Shown here one piece after another: positions 8,711-17,735 of a DNA stretch of 58,788 nt. The stretch lies in NCBI RefSeq assembly GCF_016653465.1, contig NZ_NHSQ01000046.1, forward strand, positions 1 to 58,788, written 5' to 3'. The stretch comes from Thiocystis minor. Lineage in GTDB: Bacteria > Pseudomonadota > Gammaproteobacteria > Chromatiales > Chromatiaceae. The notes beneath the pieces are model-generated. The model was not told where the DNA came from and searched no databases. It saw only the letters and a list, made by a program, of their open reading frames with translations. A program made the position numbers and the translations under genes. Each line of letters starts with the position of its first letter. Position 1 is the stretch's first letter.

Positions 8711-9989
8711 TCAACTCGAACTCTTGATCTCGACCGTTTGGGCAGGCATTAGCAAATGCTGCCGATTATCGAAAAGGGTATAGACTTTATCGACAATTGC
8801 GATGAATCGATCAGCAAGAGTTTTACCAAGAATTTCCTGCCATGGCCTTACGCTGATTGTCCAATCACCGAAGTCCTCGCCAATCTCAGCATCCTTGGAG
8901 TACCAAGCCCACCAGTCGTCTGTAGTAGACCACCCACTGAAGGCTGTCGTCATCATCAGATTGATTTCATTCCAAACAGTCTCATTTCGAGATATGTTTT
9001 CAGATTCTCGACAAATTCCCCACTTTAAGCCTCTAAAGCCGCCATCGAATTCGAACCACAAATATTTGTTTTGTTGTTTCAAAAAAGAAAAATAAAATCC
9101 TGAATGTTTGCCGCCCCAGTGAAAATTTTGATCCCAGATGACCTCGTAAGGCTTATGTATAATTTTGTTTTCGAGATCAGATTGAAATTGCTTGATAAGA
9201 TCATTTTTTATCGCCGGCATTGATTTGGAAATCAATAGCGCCGATTCAAGATTCTCCGTCGATGAAAGGATGCTGTTTCTGATTTCTTCTTCTTCGCTCA
9301 TATCGATCTCCTCGTTGATGTTTGTTCGGATAAATTTTACCAACTCATCGACAAAAATGCGCACGGTCAACGCCTTTGTTTTCTCGGAACAATTCTCCAG
9401 CCATTCAATCACTTCTTTGTATCTTACTTGAACGAAATGACCCTTAATCTTATTTTTTTTCTTCGTCGATGCTCGTCTGAGCAGGATCGCGGTTACACAG
9501 ATAAACCAGAAGCCAGTTTTTACCGTTTGCGTCTTTTTCTAACCAGTCAGCATAGGCTTTCAACTGCTGATTCTGATCGCTAGCCCACGGCTTATTTTCG
9601 ATGCCGATAACACCGCTATCGAATTTCAGATAGATGTCGATTCGGCGTCTATTTTCAATGACTTTTTCTGCAACAACACTGTGACATCGATCCGATCCGG
9701 CCCAGGCGACGGCTCCGATCCGCGCCAAGAACAGATCCAGATACAATCTCCCCTGGCCATGCTTGCCTTGCGGATCGAGGAGATCGACCAAGCAACGCGA
9801 CAGGCCACACTCATCCGTGCGCAAATAGTCGAAAAGGCGAAAATCTGGCGCCAATTGATCGGCAAAGCGATTTCGCGCCTGTCGTAAGGTAGAAACATTG
9901 AAAAACACTTTCTTTAGTAGCGTGTCGGCATTCCGTCGCTTCGCTTCTTTTGCGCTTTCGGCGTTCGTGGTCAAATCTCCACTCATCAT
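8711..9989 (-). pseudogene. PD-(D/E)XK nuclease (copy 2), frameshifted at an A8 tract
   Basis: Second copy of the nuclease at 4097-5404. The 5' part (9989-9450, 179 codons) carries the catalytic core IYLKFDSGVIGIENKPWASD and stops just after SIDEEKK. The 3' part resumes in another frame (matching NEVIEWL of copy 1) and runs to 8711. The break is at eight A residues on the minus strand (9453-9460). Seven or ten A would restore the frame. The upstream fragment could still make the catalytic domain, and transcriptional or ribosomal slippage on A8 could make some full-length protein. N-terminal similarity to copy 1 is very high, while the C-terminal 130 residues have diverged strongly. Confidence 0.85.
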
Positions 9990-10073
9990 TTTATCCTCTG
10001 AAGAACTATATTTGATAGGGTTTTAACTCAAAAACTGACCGGCATTAGCCAGTCAGCGATTGAGCTATGTCGC

Positions 10074-10490
10074 TCAAATATTCACCTGGCTAACTCGCCC
10101 TCCAATCCCAATCAAATAGACTTCAACATGCACCCCGGTATGCTGAATCGCCTCGATGTTGGCATGCCATTTTTCATAATGGTCATGCCACCAAGCATCA
10201 GTAATAATGACGGCATGTCTCGTTTTTCCAACGCAACGGCCCTGCATATGCTTGATGAACTCTTCAAGAATTTGCGCGAAATTGTAATGCCCCTTGCCTT
10301 TGCGTAGATTTCCCTGTAAAGAAAAGAAAAAAGCGAGGCTGTGACACTGGCCGCCTGGTTCTCCCGGATAGCAATTGATTTCCTCATGATTTAATCGGGC
10401 GATGTCGTTAATTTCAGCCACAGAGATTCCGCCATCCGAAGCGCGTTCAGTGATCTGTGTGGCTATGCGGAAAAATTCACCTTGCATCAT
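10074..10490 (-). CDS. Conserved hypothetical protein, module partner of the nuclease (copy 2)
   Basis: A 138-aa paralogue of the protein at 3556-3969, alike over its full length and sharing CYPG.PGGQCH, GKGHYNFAQ and TDAWWHDHYEKW. Preceded by AGGAG and a run of T, as in copy 1. It lies upstream of the broken nuclease copy and directly downstream of a nuclease remnant, so the ancestral order was probably nuclease then this gene, repeated in tandem. Unlike the adjacent nuclease it is intact, which hints that selection maintains it. Function unknown. Confidence 0.8.
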   Translation of the reverse strand: MMQGEFFRIATQITERASDGGISVAEINDIARLNHEEINCYPGEPGGQCHSLAFFFSLQGNLRKGKGHYNFAQILEEFIKHMQGRCVGKTRHAVIITDAWWHDHYEKWHANIEAIQHTGVHVEVYLIGIGGRVSQVNI

Positions 10491-10514
10491 AAAAAAACTC
10501 CTGAATTAAAAATT

Positions 10515-10583
10515 TCGCCAATTGATCGGCAAAGCGGTTTCGCGTCTGTCGTCAGGTGGAAAATCGCAGAACACTTTCTTTAG
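10515..10583 (-). pseudogene. Remnant of a third PD-(D/E)XK nuclease copy
   Basis: About 69 nt that align closely with 9848-9916 inside nuclease copy 2, sharing the run CGCCAATTGATCGGCAAAGC and the later ACACTTTCTTTAG. It codes for the region around FADQLAPDF/NVATLRQARHR on the minus strand. No longer open reading frame surrounds it. It is the only visible trace of another nuclease gene upstream of the 138-aa gene. Confidence 0.8.
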
Positions 10584-10709
10584 CCTGAATGTTTCATAAA
10601 GCTACTGGCAGGTCAAAAAACCGATAATTACGGCCGGGTTCAGCGGCGATTCTGCCGGCAGGTCGGGTAGCTGCCGCCATTCCGGCTGTAAGTCATGCTC
10701 TGCACCTGT

Positions 10710-11345
10710 TCAGGATAACGCTTCGGGTGGTTGCCATTCCCCGCTGTCGATGTCGAGCGTCGCCTGATGGCGCACGCCGATGTCCACCCAGATCCGCCCG
10801 ATGCGGAGACAGTCGCTGAGGCTCAAGGCCGGTTGGCTCAAACCATAGCTGTGATCGTAGAGATCATGGAACAGCCAGCAATGCGGGATCGTATTCAGCC
10901 GTCCCGGAAAGCGGCGAATGGTTTCGCGAAAATCCTCGTCCAGCCTCGGCGCGTCCGCGTCAACGCCTTTCATGGACGTGTGGCGCACGGTCAGAAAATT
11001 GTCGCTGTCGTCGTCGATCTCAGGATCGTCCTCGCGCAGCATGAACGAGAGCGTGACATCGATCTCGAAGTCGTCCAAAGGGTCATTTGGATCGGCGACT
11101 CGGGCGCGCATCTGGGCGCAGACCTCTTGATCGACCCGGTGCAGATACGCCTGCAAAAATCCCAGACGCGCATTCAGTTGCACCAGGCGGTCGATGTCCG
11201 CCGGGCTGAAGTCGTCGTCCGCCCTCTGGGGTGGGAAGAGCGCCTTCAGACGGTTTGCTTTCCGACGCAGCCGTTCCAGCGCGTCAGCCGCCTCAGCGAT
11301 CTGTTCTTGCAGGTCCACCAGGGCCTCACGCTGTTTGGGTTTCAT
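10710..11345 (-). CDS. Hypothetical protein downstream of prfH
   Basis: A soluble 211-aa protein starting at ATG 11345, with GGAG 7 nt upstream. Residues 1-45 look like a helical coiled coil (LVDLQEQIAEAADALERLRR). The middle is strongly acidic (DDDFSPADIDR, REDDPEIDDDSD). The C-terminal half contains HDLYDHSYGLSQPALSLSDC and VDIGVRHQATLDID. I do not recognise a family. It lies 91 nt after prfH on the same strand and may be the last gene of that operon. Confidence 0.65.
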   Translation of the reverse strand: MKPKQREALVDLQEQIAEAADALERLRRKANRLKALFPPQRADDDFSPADIDRLVQLNARLGFLQAYLHRVDQEVCAQMRARVADPNDPLDDFEIDVTLSFMLREDDPEIDDDSDNFLTVRHTSMKGVDADAPRLDEDFRETIRRFPGRLNTIPHCWLFHDLYDHSYGLSQPALSLSDCLRIGRIWVDIGVRHQATLDIDSGEWQPPEALS

Positions 11346-11436
11346 CGTTGATCTCCACGCTTGGATGAGGATGCATTCGGGCGAGTGTAGCGACGCCGTG
11401 CGACAGCAGATGTCGCCAAGGACTGGGGTCGATCGT

Positions 11437-12072
11437 TCACCGCTCGCGCGTCCAGTCGGCGCCGTGATAAACGCGGACCGCATTGCCGCGTTCGAGTTGG
11501 GTGTGCTGTCGCCAGCGCTGGTCCTCGGCGGCACGGGCCTGCTGGTCCGTCCGCTCGGCGAACAAGGCGGCGAGCCGGGCGAGGGCCAGCCGGCGGTTGA
11601 GATGTTGCGAGCGTTCTTCCTGGGCGATCGTGCTCAGTCCAGTCGGCAGATGGGTGACGCGCACGGCGCTTTCGGTGCGATTGACATGCTGCCCGCCAGG
11701 GCCGCTCGCCCGCAGGGTTTCGATGCGCACGGCGGTGTCATCCCAACGGTCGGCGGCCGGTTCCGCAAAGGCGGCGACGCTGACGAACCAGTTTTTGCGT
11801 TTGTGACGCGGGCGATAGGGACTGGCGCCTGTCCACTGGATCGTGCCGAGCCAGGAGCCCACCTGCATCGCGGCATCTGGGCCACTGACCCGCAACAGGA
11901 TGGAACGTGCATCGCCGCCGTGCTCGCCCGGCGTGCGCGCGATCTCGTCCACGGCCAGCCCATGCGCGCTCAGTTCCCGGATCAAGAGCGGCGCCAGCCG
12001 CCCCACCACCCACTCGCACTCGGCCGGACAGCGTCCAGCCGAGAGTTGCAGCCACAGGGTCGCGTCGCTCAT
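11437..12072 (-). CDS. prfH: Peptide chain release factor homologue PrfH
   Basis: A 211-aa class I release factor relative with the peptidyl-tRNA hydrolysis motif SGPGGQHVNRTESAVR (GGQ at 126-128), followed by the arginine-rich tail typical of PrfH. It is shorter than RF1/RF2 and is the standard partner of one branch of RtcB. PrfH is thought to release peptide from ribosomes damaged in the decoding centre so that RtcB can reseal the rRNA. Its ATG overlaps the rtcB stop (ATGA), which decides the start. Confidence 0.95.
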   Translation of the reverse strand: MSDATLWLQLSAGRCPAECEWVVGRLAPLLIRELSAHGLAVDEIARTPGEHGGDARSILLRVSGPDAAMQVGSWLGTIQWTGASPYRPRHKRKNWFVSVAAFAEPAADRWDDTAVRIETLRASGPGGQHVNRTESAVRVTHLPTGLSTIAQEERSQHLNRRLALARLAALFAERTDQQARAAEDQRWRQHTQLERGNAVRVYHGADWTRER

Positions 12073-13223
12073 GGCCGGCCTCGTTGAGGTTTGCGATATC
12101 CGGGTTGCCGCTGAGCCGAACGGCGGACCTTGTAGGTCAGCAGCGGGCGCAGCGTCGCGATGACCACCATCAGACCCGCCGCGACCAGATCCGCAATGAC
12201 CTGCTCGATGCCCTTGTAGTTCTCCGGCGCCTCGTCGTAGAGGAGTTCCCTGTCCTCGCAGATCACCCGCCCGCCGAGCGCCGTTGTGACCAGATCCTCC
12301 GGGCGTTGCCGACTGCTCAACCGCCCGCGCGCCTCGCCGCGTTTCCATTTGCGACCAGCGCCGTGGGCAAGCGAGCGCAAACTCTGGTCGCAGTCGGCGC
12401 CCGGTTGCACCAGATAGGAGAGGCTGCCCCGCGAGCCGGGGATGACGAGCGGCCCCCGATCCGACGGAGCCGCGCCCTTGCGATGCAGCCACAACCGCTC
12501 GCCGTGCCAGTCCAGCGGTTGCACCAGGTTGTGCCAGATATCGAGTCGGCGTTCGCCGTCCGCGTTCAGAGCCTCGAACAGCCGATGCGCGATCAGCCCG
12601 CGATTGGCCTCGGCCCAGCGCAGCGCCTGATCGTGCTGGCGCAGATAGTCCGTCGCCTCGGGGCCGGCGGGATCGAGTCCCTGATGGCCCTGCTGATCGA
12701 CGATCCCGCGCAGAATGGCCTCGCCCAGTCCGCGCGAACCGCTGTGGACCAGCAGCAGCACTTGATCCGGATCGATCCCTAGCGTCGAGAGCGCCGCCGG
12801 ATCCATCACCGCCTCGATGCCTTGCAGTTCCGCGAAGTGATTGCCGCCGCCGATGGTGCCAAGCCCGGCATCGAAGGCGGTCGGTTCCAGGTCAAAGTCA
12901 GCGCGCCAGTCGGCCAGCTCGCCCTCCCAGGGCGCTTCGAGTCCCTGCAAACGCTCCGCCGCTCGCTCGGGCTTGAACTTGCGCCGCGCCAGGTCCGTTT
13001 GCCACAGCGCCATGCCGCAGCCGATGTCGTTACCGACCAGCGCCGGATAGATCAGCTCGCTCAGAAAGGCCGCGCCAATGGGATAGCCCTTGCCCGGATG
13101 CAGATCCGGCAGCCCGACCGCGTGGCGCATGCCGGGCAGCGCGGCGGTCTGCGCCAGTTGGCGCAGGGCCTCGCCCTCGATCCAGGTGTCTTCAGAGGCG
13201 ATGAGATGATAGGACGCGGTCAT
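12069..13223 (-). CDS. rtcB: RNA ligase RtcB family protein (PrfH-linked type)
   Basis: A GTP- and Mn-dependent 3'-phosphate/5'-OH RNA ligase of 384 aa. Metal and catalytic landmarks are Asp66 and Cys69 in GNDIGCGMAL, His129 in GTIGGGNHFAE, His160 in VHSGSRGLG, His231 in WHN, and the guanylylated His287 in AHGAGRKW. It is shorter than housekeeping RtcB and sits immediately before prfH, as in the branch linked to rRNA repair. ATG 13223 is supported by ATGA overlaps at both ends, with the 58-aa gene before and prfH after. No RtcA or archease gene is seen nearby. Confidence 0.95.
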   Translation of the reverse strand: MTASYHLIASEDTWIEGEALRQLAQTAALPGMRHAVGLPDLHPGKGYPIGAAFLSELIYPALVGNDIGCGMALWQTDLARRKFKPERAAERLQGLEAPWEGELADWRADFDLEPTAFDAGLGTIGGGNHFAELQGIEAVMDPAALSTLGIDPDQVLLLVHSGSRGLGEAILRGIVDQQGHQGLDPAGPEATDYLRQHDQALRWAEANRGLIAHRLFEALNADGERRLDIWHNLVQPLDWHGERLWLHRKGAAPSDRGPLVIPGSRGSLSYLVQPGADCDQSLRSLAHGAGRKWKRGEARGRLSSRQRPEDLVTTALGGRVICEDRELLYDEAPENYKGIEQVIADLVAAGLMVVIATLRPLLTYKVRRSAQRQPGYRKPQRGRP

Positions 13224-13396
13224 CCGGTCAAGTCCTCGGCGGTTGGGTGGGACGGCGCGGGCTCGCATCGGCCCCGATTCCATTCGGGGGCCGCCTGCCC
13301 GTGAGGTTGGCGAATGCCGATGTCCCGCTCATCAATAAGACACCGCCAAGTGGTATCGCTTGGGTCGATGTCGTGGTCGTTCGGTCTCCGGTTCAT
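13220..13396 (-). CDS. 58-aa protein coupled between macrodomain gene and rtcB
   Basis: A short frame whose ATG overlaps the macrodomain stop (ATGA, 13393-13396) and whose TGA overlaps the rtcB start (ATGA, 13220-13223). That double coupling is the main evidence that it is translated. The product is hydrophilic, with DIDPSDTTWRCLIDERDIG near the middle and a Pro/Glu-rich tail. No membrane segment or known motif. It may be a small partner of RtcB, or a frame kept only to relay ribosomes. Confidence 0.6.
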   Translation of the reverse strand: MNRRPNDHDIDPSDTTWRCLIDERDIGIRQPHGQAAPEWNRGRCEPAPSHPTAEDLTG

Positions 13397-13902
13397 GGCG
13401 CACCCTCCGCGAGACACTGCTGATACAGCACCAGATCCTCCGCTGAGTAGCAGCAGAACAGCACCTGCGTGAGCGAGGTCGGCTGCGCCAGGAACTCGGT
13501 GCATGCGCGAACGGCGAGGTGCGCGGCCTCGGCTTTCGGATAGCCATAGATCTCCGTGCTAATGGCGGGGAAGGCGATCGACGTGAACCCGTGCGCTGCC
13601 GCTAATGCCAACGACTGTTGATAGCACGCCGCCAGGAGTTGCGGTTCGCCGCCGTGACCGCCTTTCCAGACCGGACCGACGGTATGAATGATGAATCTGG
13701 CGGGCAGGTTGTAACCCTGGGTGAGTTTCGCTTCGCCAGGGCGGCAACCGCCGAGCAGGCGGCATTCCTGCAGCAAACCCAACCCGGCGGCGCGATGGAT
13801 CGCCCCATCCACGCCACCCCCGCCGAGCAGGGACGCATTGGCCGCGTTGACAATGACATCGACCGCCAGGGTCGTGATGTCGCCATGGATCGCAGTTAAC
13901 AT
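13393..13902 (-). CDS. Macrodomain ADP-ribose hydrolase (O-acetyl-ADP-ribose deacetylase family)
   Basis: A 169-aa MacroD-type macrodomain. The motifs are IHGDITTLAVDVIVNAAN (5-22), the GGGGVDGAIHRAAG loop (27-40), IHTVGPVWKGG and AFPAISTEIYGYP. These proteins bind ADP-ribose and hydrolyse O-acetyl-ADP-ribose or ADP-ribosyl esters. AAGGAG precedes the ATG. It opens the coupled string macrodomain, 58-aa protein, RtcB, PrfH. With RtcB it could remove ADP-ribose from RNA ends or from repair proteins; this is inference. Confidence 0.93.
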   Translation of the reverse strand: MLTAIHGDITTLAVDVIVNAANASLLGGGGVDGAIHRAAGLGLLQECRLLGGCRPGEAKLTQGYNLPARFIIHTVGPVWKGGHGGEPQLLAACYQQSLALAAAHGFTSIAFPAISTEIYGYPKAEAAHLAVRACTEFLAQPTSLTQVLFCCYSAEDLVLYQQCLAEGAP

Positions 13903-14059
13903 GGTTATGTGCTCCTTCGTGAGAAACCCGGCCGCGTAAGCAGTTCAAGCCGGGAGAGCGAGCTGCGGTGCTGTTGCTGCTGTGTTCAGAGGCCGATCGA
14001 AGGAAACCGACGGAGGAATCGAAAACGCCGCCGCTCGACTAGGACCACATGATTGCGAG

Positions 14060-15289
14060 CTACTTGGCTCGATTTACCCACTCATAGGCCGCTACTTTGG
14101 ATGCGGCGTTGGGTTCTTCATTGCGTGCGAGTTTGAATTGCGTGATGACGGGGACGGACCCTTGCATGCGAACTTCAATCGTTGCGCGCTGCGGAGACAA
14201 CATGCGGTAGAGATAGCATCGTCTGCTGCTCACTAGGCGTGCATAACCGGCGACGCACTGCTTCATGAGACGCCCTTCCGCCCTGAGATCCTCCGCGCTC
14301 AGAATCGGGTGAATCGCGTCGTTGCCTGGTATCGGCGGCGGTGGAAAGAAGTCCCTCCCATCCGTGATGACATGCGCCCGTCGATTAAGGCGATCCATCC
14401 AGCGGTCATGGAGTCGCGCCATGGCCTCGACGGTTGCGCACTGGGCCAGCGCCTGCGGCGCATCGGCGATGCCAAGCATGGGCGCCATATAGCAAGCATC
14501 CCGCCACAGAGCGGCAACCGGTTCGACATGCTTCACCGCGTCTGACAGATTGCGATACTCGCCAGCGGCAATCTGCCGCAACAGGCGGCTGCCACAAAGC
14601 TCCGGATTTCGTAAGAGAACCGCCAGGCTATGTACCGGGATGCTCGCCCATGCGCTGAGGCTGCGCCACACAGCCGGTTGGTCAAGGATCTGTTTGATGG
14701 CGCTCAGCTCGTTGACATCCCCCTCAAGGAGGGTGATTCGGTTGAGGAACTTGACCGCCGCCTCCGACCGAATCCCGGTCAAGGCTTCCAGGATCGCGAT
14801 GCGGCGCCGCGTAAGCAGTTGATTCCTCTCCTGCACGGTCCATTCCTGCTCCGTCGCGGTGCTGATGAGCAGCCACAACAGGTTGGGGGCGTGACCGAGC
14901 AGTTCGGCCGCCGCGTCATCGGATGCCGTCCATTGCAGCAAGCTGGTTTGTAAGTGTCGATAGGGACTCGCCAGCCGCCTGATCTTCGCGGGGATACCGG
15001 CGATAAATCGCCGCACCGGCGTAGCGGCTTCCGGTTCGTCGTTGGCTGCGTGAAGCAACGGGATCCCCGGATCGAGAGACTCCGGGATCCAGTGTCCGTC
15101 CATCCAGCGCTGAACTGACAGCCCGGTCTCCCAGGCGCCGTAGCGCAAACGTCCATTAAGGGGGCTCGGGAGATGGAGGAGAAACCTCCCGGCGGGGTCG
15201 AGTTGCGTGAGGCTCGCATCAAGGCGCATGTCGGGTACCTGTCGAAAGTATCTGAATCTCAGTGAAGGGAAAGGCGCCGTCTGCTGCAT
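14060..15289 (-). CDS. PcfJ-like protein
   Basis: A 409-aa protein whose last 100 residues fit the PcfJ-like pattern: LMKQCVAGYARLVSSRR, a Tyr-rich strand, RATIEVRM and QFKLARNEEPN. The N-terminal 290 residues are helical and Leu/Ala-rich with no recognised domain. PcfJ relatives occur on plasmids and in accessory regions; the biochemical role is unknown. It lies on the same strand as the AAA ATPase upstream and the macrodomain-RtcB-PrfH string downstream. No good ribosome site precedes ATG 15289, and ATG 15229 is an alternative start. Confidence 0.7.
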   Translation of the reverse strand: MQQTAPFPSLRFRYFRQVPDMRLDASLTQLDPAGRFLLHLPSPLNGRLRYGAWETGLSVQRWMDGHWIPESLDPGIPLLHAANDEPEAATPVRRFIAGIPAKIRRLASPYRHLQTSLLQWTASDDAAAELLGHAPNLLWLLISTATEQEWTVQERNQLLTRRRIAILEALTGIRSEAAVKFLNRITLLEGDVNELSAIKQILDQPAVWRSLSAWASIPVHSLAVLLRNPELCGSRLLRQIAAGEYRNLSDAVKHVEPVAALWRDACYMAPMLGIADAPQALAQCATVEAMARLHDRWMDRLNRRAHVITDGRDFFPPPPIPGNDAIHPILSAEDLRAEGRLMKQCVAGYARLVSSRRCYLYRMLSPQRATIEVRMQGSVPVITQFKLARNEEPNAASKVAAYEWVNRAK

Positions 15290-15321
15290 GCCGTCATCGA
15301 GCGCTATTCAGCGTGAAGGTT

Positions 15322-15417
15322 CTAGCCTACACAGCAGGATGGCGCCCCATTCTTGGCGTGGATCACTACGGTATTTTCGATGCTCTCGCCATCCACTATG
15401 ATTTTCTGACGTTTCAT
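15322..15417 (-). CDS. Possible 31-aa peptide
   Basis: A short frame beginning MKRQKIIVDGESIEN, preceded by a near-ideal GGAGGAAAGACC ribosome site. It sits in the 194-nt gap between the AAA ATPase and the PcfJ-like gene and ends 32 nt before the latter. It could be a real small protein, a leader peptide that helps translation of the next gene, or the start of a decayed gene. Only the ribosome site and location support it. Confidence 0.4.
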   Translation of the reverse strand: MKRQKIIVDGESIENTVVIHAKNGAPSCCVG

Positions 15418-15483
15418 GGTCTTTCCTCCGTTGTCGTCACGGCCAGCTGCGGGCTGGCCAACCGTTTCAATCGTGATCGGCCG

Positions 15484-17733
15484 TCAGGCCGCATGCGCCT
15501 CCGCTCCCTTCAACCGACACTCCGCCGCCAGCCGCCGCAGGAACTGCTCCGGCGCCAAGTCTTCTCCCAGCAAGGTCCGCTGCCGACAGACGTTGGCGAA
15601 ATCCCCCGGCGTCAGCCCGTGCAACCCGTCGAGATACCGTGCCAGCCCCGGCGGCACCGGGGCGGTCTCCTCGCCCAACGCCTCCCGCGCAAACAGCGCC
15701 ACCCGCTGTGGCCCGGTCAGCGCCCGAAAGTGCAGCTTGAAGTCGAACCGCCTTAACGCCGCCGCATCGACCCCTTCCATGAGATTGGTCGCGGCGATGA
15801 AGATGCCGGGGTAGCGCTCCATCTGCTGCAACAGCTCATTGACCTGGGTCCGCTCCCAGGTCCGTTGCGCCTGCCGCCGGTCGCTCAGAAAGCTGTCGAC
15901 CTCATCGAGCAGCAGCACCGTTTGCGTCGGATCGCACTCGCGAAACAGCCGCGCCAGGTTCTGCTCGGTCTCCCCGACATAGGGCGAGACCAGGTCCGAC
16001 GCCTGCCGCGCCACCAGCTCCCGATCCAGCGCCTCGGCCAAGACCTCGGCAAAGGCGGTCTTGCCGGTGCCGGGCGGACCGTAGAAGCAGAGACTGCCGC
16101 GCCCCTCGCGGTGCAGCGCCTGGGCGATGGCGCTCGGGGCGATGCCCCCGGACAGATTCAGAAAGGCGACATCGAAGGCCGTGACCGGAGGCCGTCGCCT
16201 CGGGGCCGGCGCCCCATGTAGCAGGGTGCGCAGCGCCGCCACCCCCTCGCGCACCGTCGGCTCGGGCGCGGCCTCGGGACACAGATCCAGCAATCGCCGA
16301 GCCGCGCCCAACTGCGCCGGGGCCAGCGCCGGATCGGCGGCCAGCTCATCGAGCAGGGCCGGCGACAGCCCGCACGCGCCCAAATGCCGCTCGGCCATTT
16401 GCCGCCGGACCGAACGCGGCGGGGTGACCAAGGCCACCGGCAACAGGAAGCGCCGTAGAAAGGCCGGATCCATGCCGTGCGTGCGGTTCGCGATCCAGAT
16501 CGCCGGTACCGGGTTCTCTTCCAGGATGCGATTCATCCAACCCTTCTGTTTGCCCGTGGCGCTGTCGCCCCGCAGCAGCGCGAACAGGTTGTCGCCCGCG
16601 TCAAAGACATCCTCGACCTCATCGAAGATCAGCACCGCATCGCGCCGCTGGGCGAGTAACCGTTGCGCCACCAGATAGGCGGACAACCGCCCTTCGCGCG
16701 AGAGACCATCGCCGTCCTCATCGTCGCTGCGCACCTGGTAGGCGGTTAGCCCGCAGGCGCCAGCCAAAGCCCGTGCCAGCTCGGTCTTGCCGGTCCCGGG
16801 CGCCCCGTGGAAGAGTGCATTGACACCGACCGCGCCCGTCGTGGCCGCCTGGCGCAAGCCCTCGCGCAGGCGTGCCGCGTCGCCGGCCAGATGGGGGAAG
16901 GCTTCCAGCCCCCAGGCGCCGGCTGGCGCCGGTTCGATCAGCAGCGCGAGCAGGGCGTCGACATCCGCCGGCGCCGTGTCCATCACCTCGCGCAGCAAGG
17001 CGGTGGGCGAGATGAAATCCTCCAGGTCGGCATGCCCTGCTTCATAGTCCACCAACCCAAGTGCGCGCAGCGGGGCCGGTTTGGCGAGTGCCGCGCGCAC
17101 GACCGCATGGTCCAGATCCAGCAGCGTAGCCAGTCGCTGCAAATTGATCCGCGCCATGGCGTTCCTCGTGAAGCGTCCACCCACCCGCAGCAGCAGGCGC
17201 AACGGTTCGGACTGCTCACGGTGTTCGAGGTAATCCAGGATCCTCACCGCCGTGGCGTCGAGCCCCAGCGCCTCGCCGAGGAGGGCTGGCGTGGTCGAGG
17301 TGGGCGCGTGCCCATCGGCCTCGGCCAACCGTTTCACGACCCAGCGGGGGAGCGTTTGAAAAAAAGCGCGCACCTGCAGGCGCAACGCCGCCGGCTGTGC
17401 GGTGGCGGACGGCGCGTCCTCCGCGTCGCCGTCTTCCCCATTCAAGACTCGCCGGAGCTTGCGTTCGTGCTGGACGATTTCCGCGTCATGATCGGTGTCC
17501 TGCAGCCACGCGGGCTCCTCATCGGCCGACAACGGCAGAAAAGCCGCCAGCGCGCCTGGATCGAGGAGCGGAAACGTCAACTGCCACAACGCGCCCAGAA
17601 ATTCCTGCTCCCCCAGATGCGGACGCAAGCGCGCATCGCCCTGGAACAGTTGCAGCGCATAGCGGGCGGTACGCCGCTCGACGGCGGGCACGGCACTGAA
17701 ATCCTGCTTCCAAAGGGTGCGATGATTGAGCAT
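15484..17733 (-). CDS. Double AAA+ ATPase
   Basis: A 749-aa ATPase with two AAA modules. The first has Walker A GAPGTGKTE (about 310-318) and Walker B VLIFDEVED (about 367-375). The second has GPPGTGKTA (about 552-560) and VLLLDEVDSF (about 606-615), with AATN-type sensor 1 afterwards. Residues 1-290 are a helical region with no recognised domain. ATG 17733 is preceded by AGGAG and begins 2 nt after the stop of the 141-aa gene. The architecture suggests a remodelling ring; its client is unknown. Context puts it under the divergent WYL regulator and upstream of the RtcB module. Confidence 0.9.
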   Translation of the reverse strand: MLNHRTLWKQDFSAVPAVERRTARYALQLFQGDARLRPHLGEQEFLGALWQLTFPLLDPGALAAFLPLSADEEPAWLQDTDHDAEIVQHERKLRRVLNGEDGDAEDAPSATAQPAALRLQVRAFFQTLPRWVVKRLAEADGHAPTSTTPALLGEALGLDATAVRILDYLEHREQSEPLRLLLRVGGRFTRNAMARINLQRLATLLDLDHAVVRAALAKPAPLRALGLVDYEAGHADLEDFISPTALLREVMDTAPADVDALLALLIEPAPAGAWGLEAFPHLAGDAARLREGLRQAATTGAVGVNALFHGAPGTGKTELARALAGACGLTAYQVRSDDEDGDGLSREGRLSAYLVAQRLLAQRRDAVLIFDEVEDVFDAGDNLFALLRGDSATGKQKGWMNRILEENPVPAIWIANRTHGMDPAFLRRFLLPVALVTPPRSVRRQMAERHLGACGLSPALLDELAADPALAPAQLGAARRLLDLCPEAAPEPTVREGVAALRTLLHGAPAPRRRPPVTAFDVAFLNLSGGIAPSAIAQALHREGRGSLCFYGPPGTGKTAFAEVLAEALDRELVARQASDLVSPYVGETEQNLARLFRECDPTQTVLLLDEVDSFLSDRRQAQRTWERTQVNELLQQMERYPGIFIAATNLMEGVDAAALRRFDFKLHFRALTGPQRVALFAREALGEETAPVPPGLARYLDGLHGLTPGDFANVCRQRTLLGEDLAPEQFLRRLAAECRLKGAEAHAA

Positions 17734-17735
17734 GT

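Noticed and set aside
13397-13504. Longer 94-aa version of the 58-aa frame starting near 13504
   Set aside because: The extension lies inside the macrodomain coding sequence and has no ribosome site; the ATGA at 13396 explains the start better.
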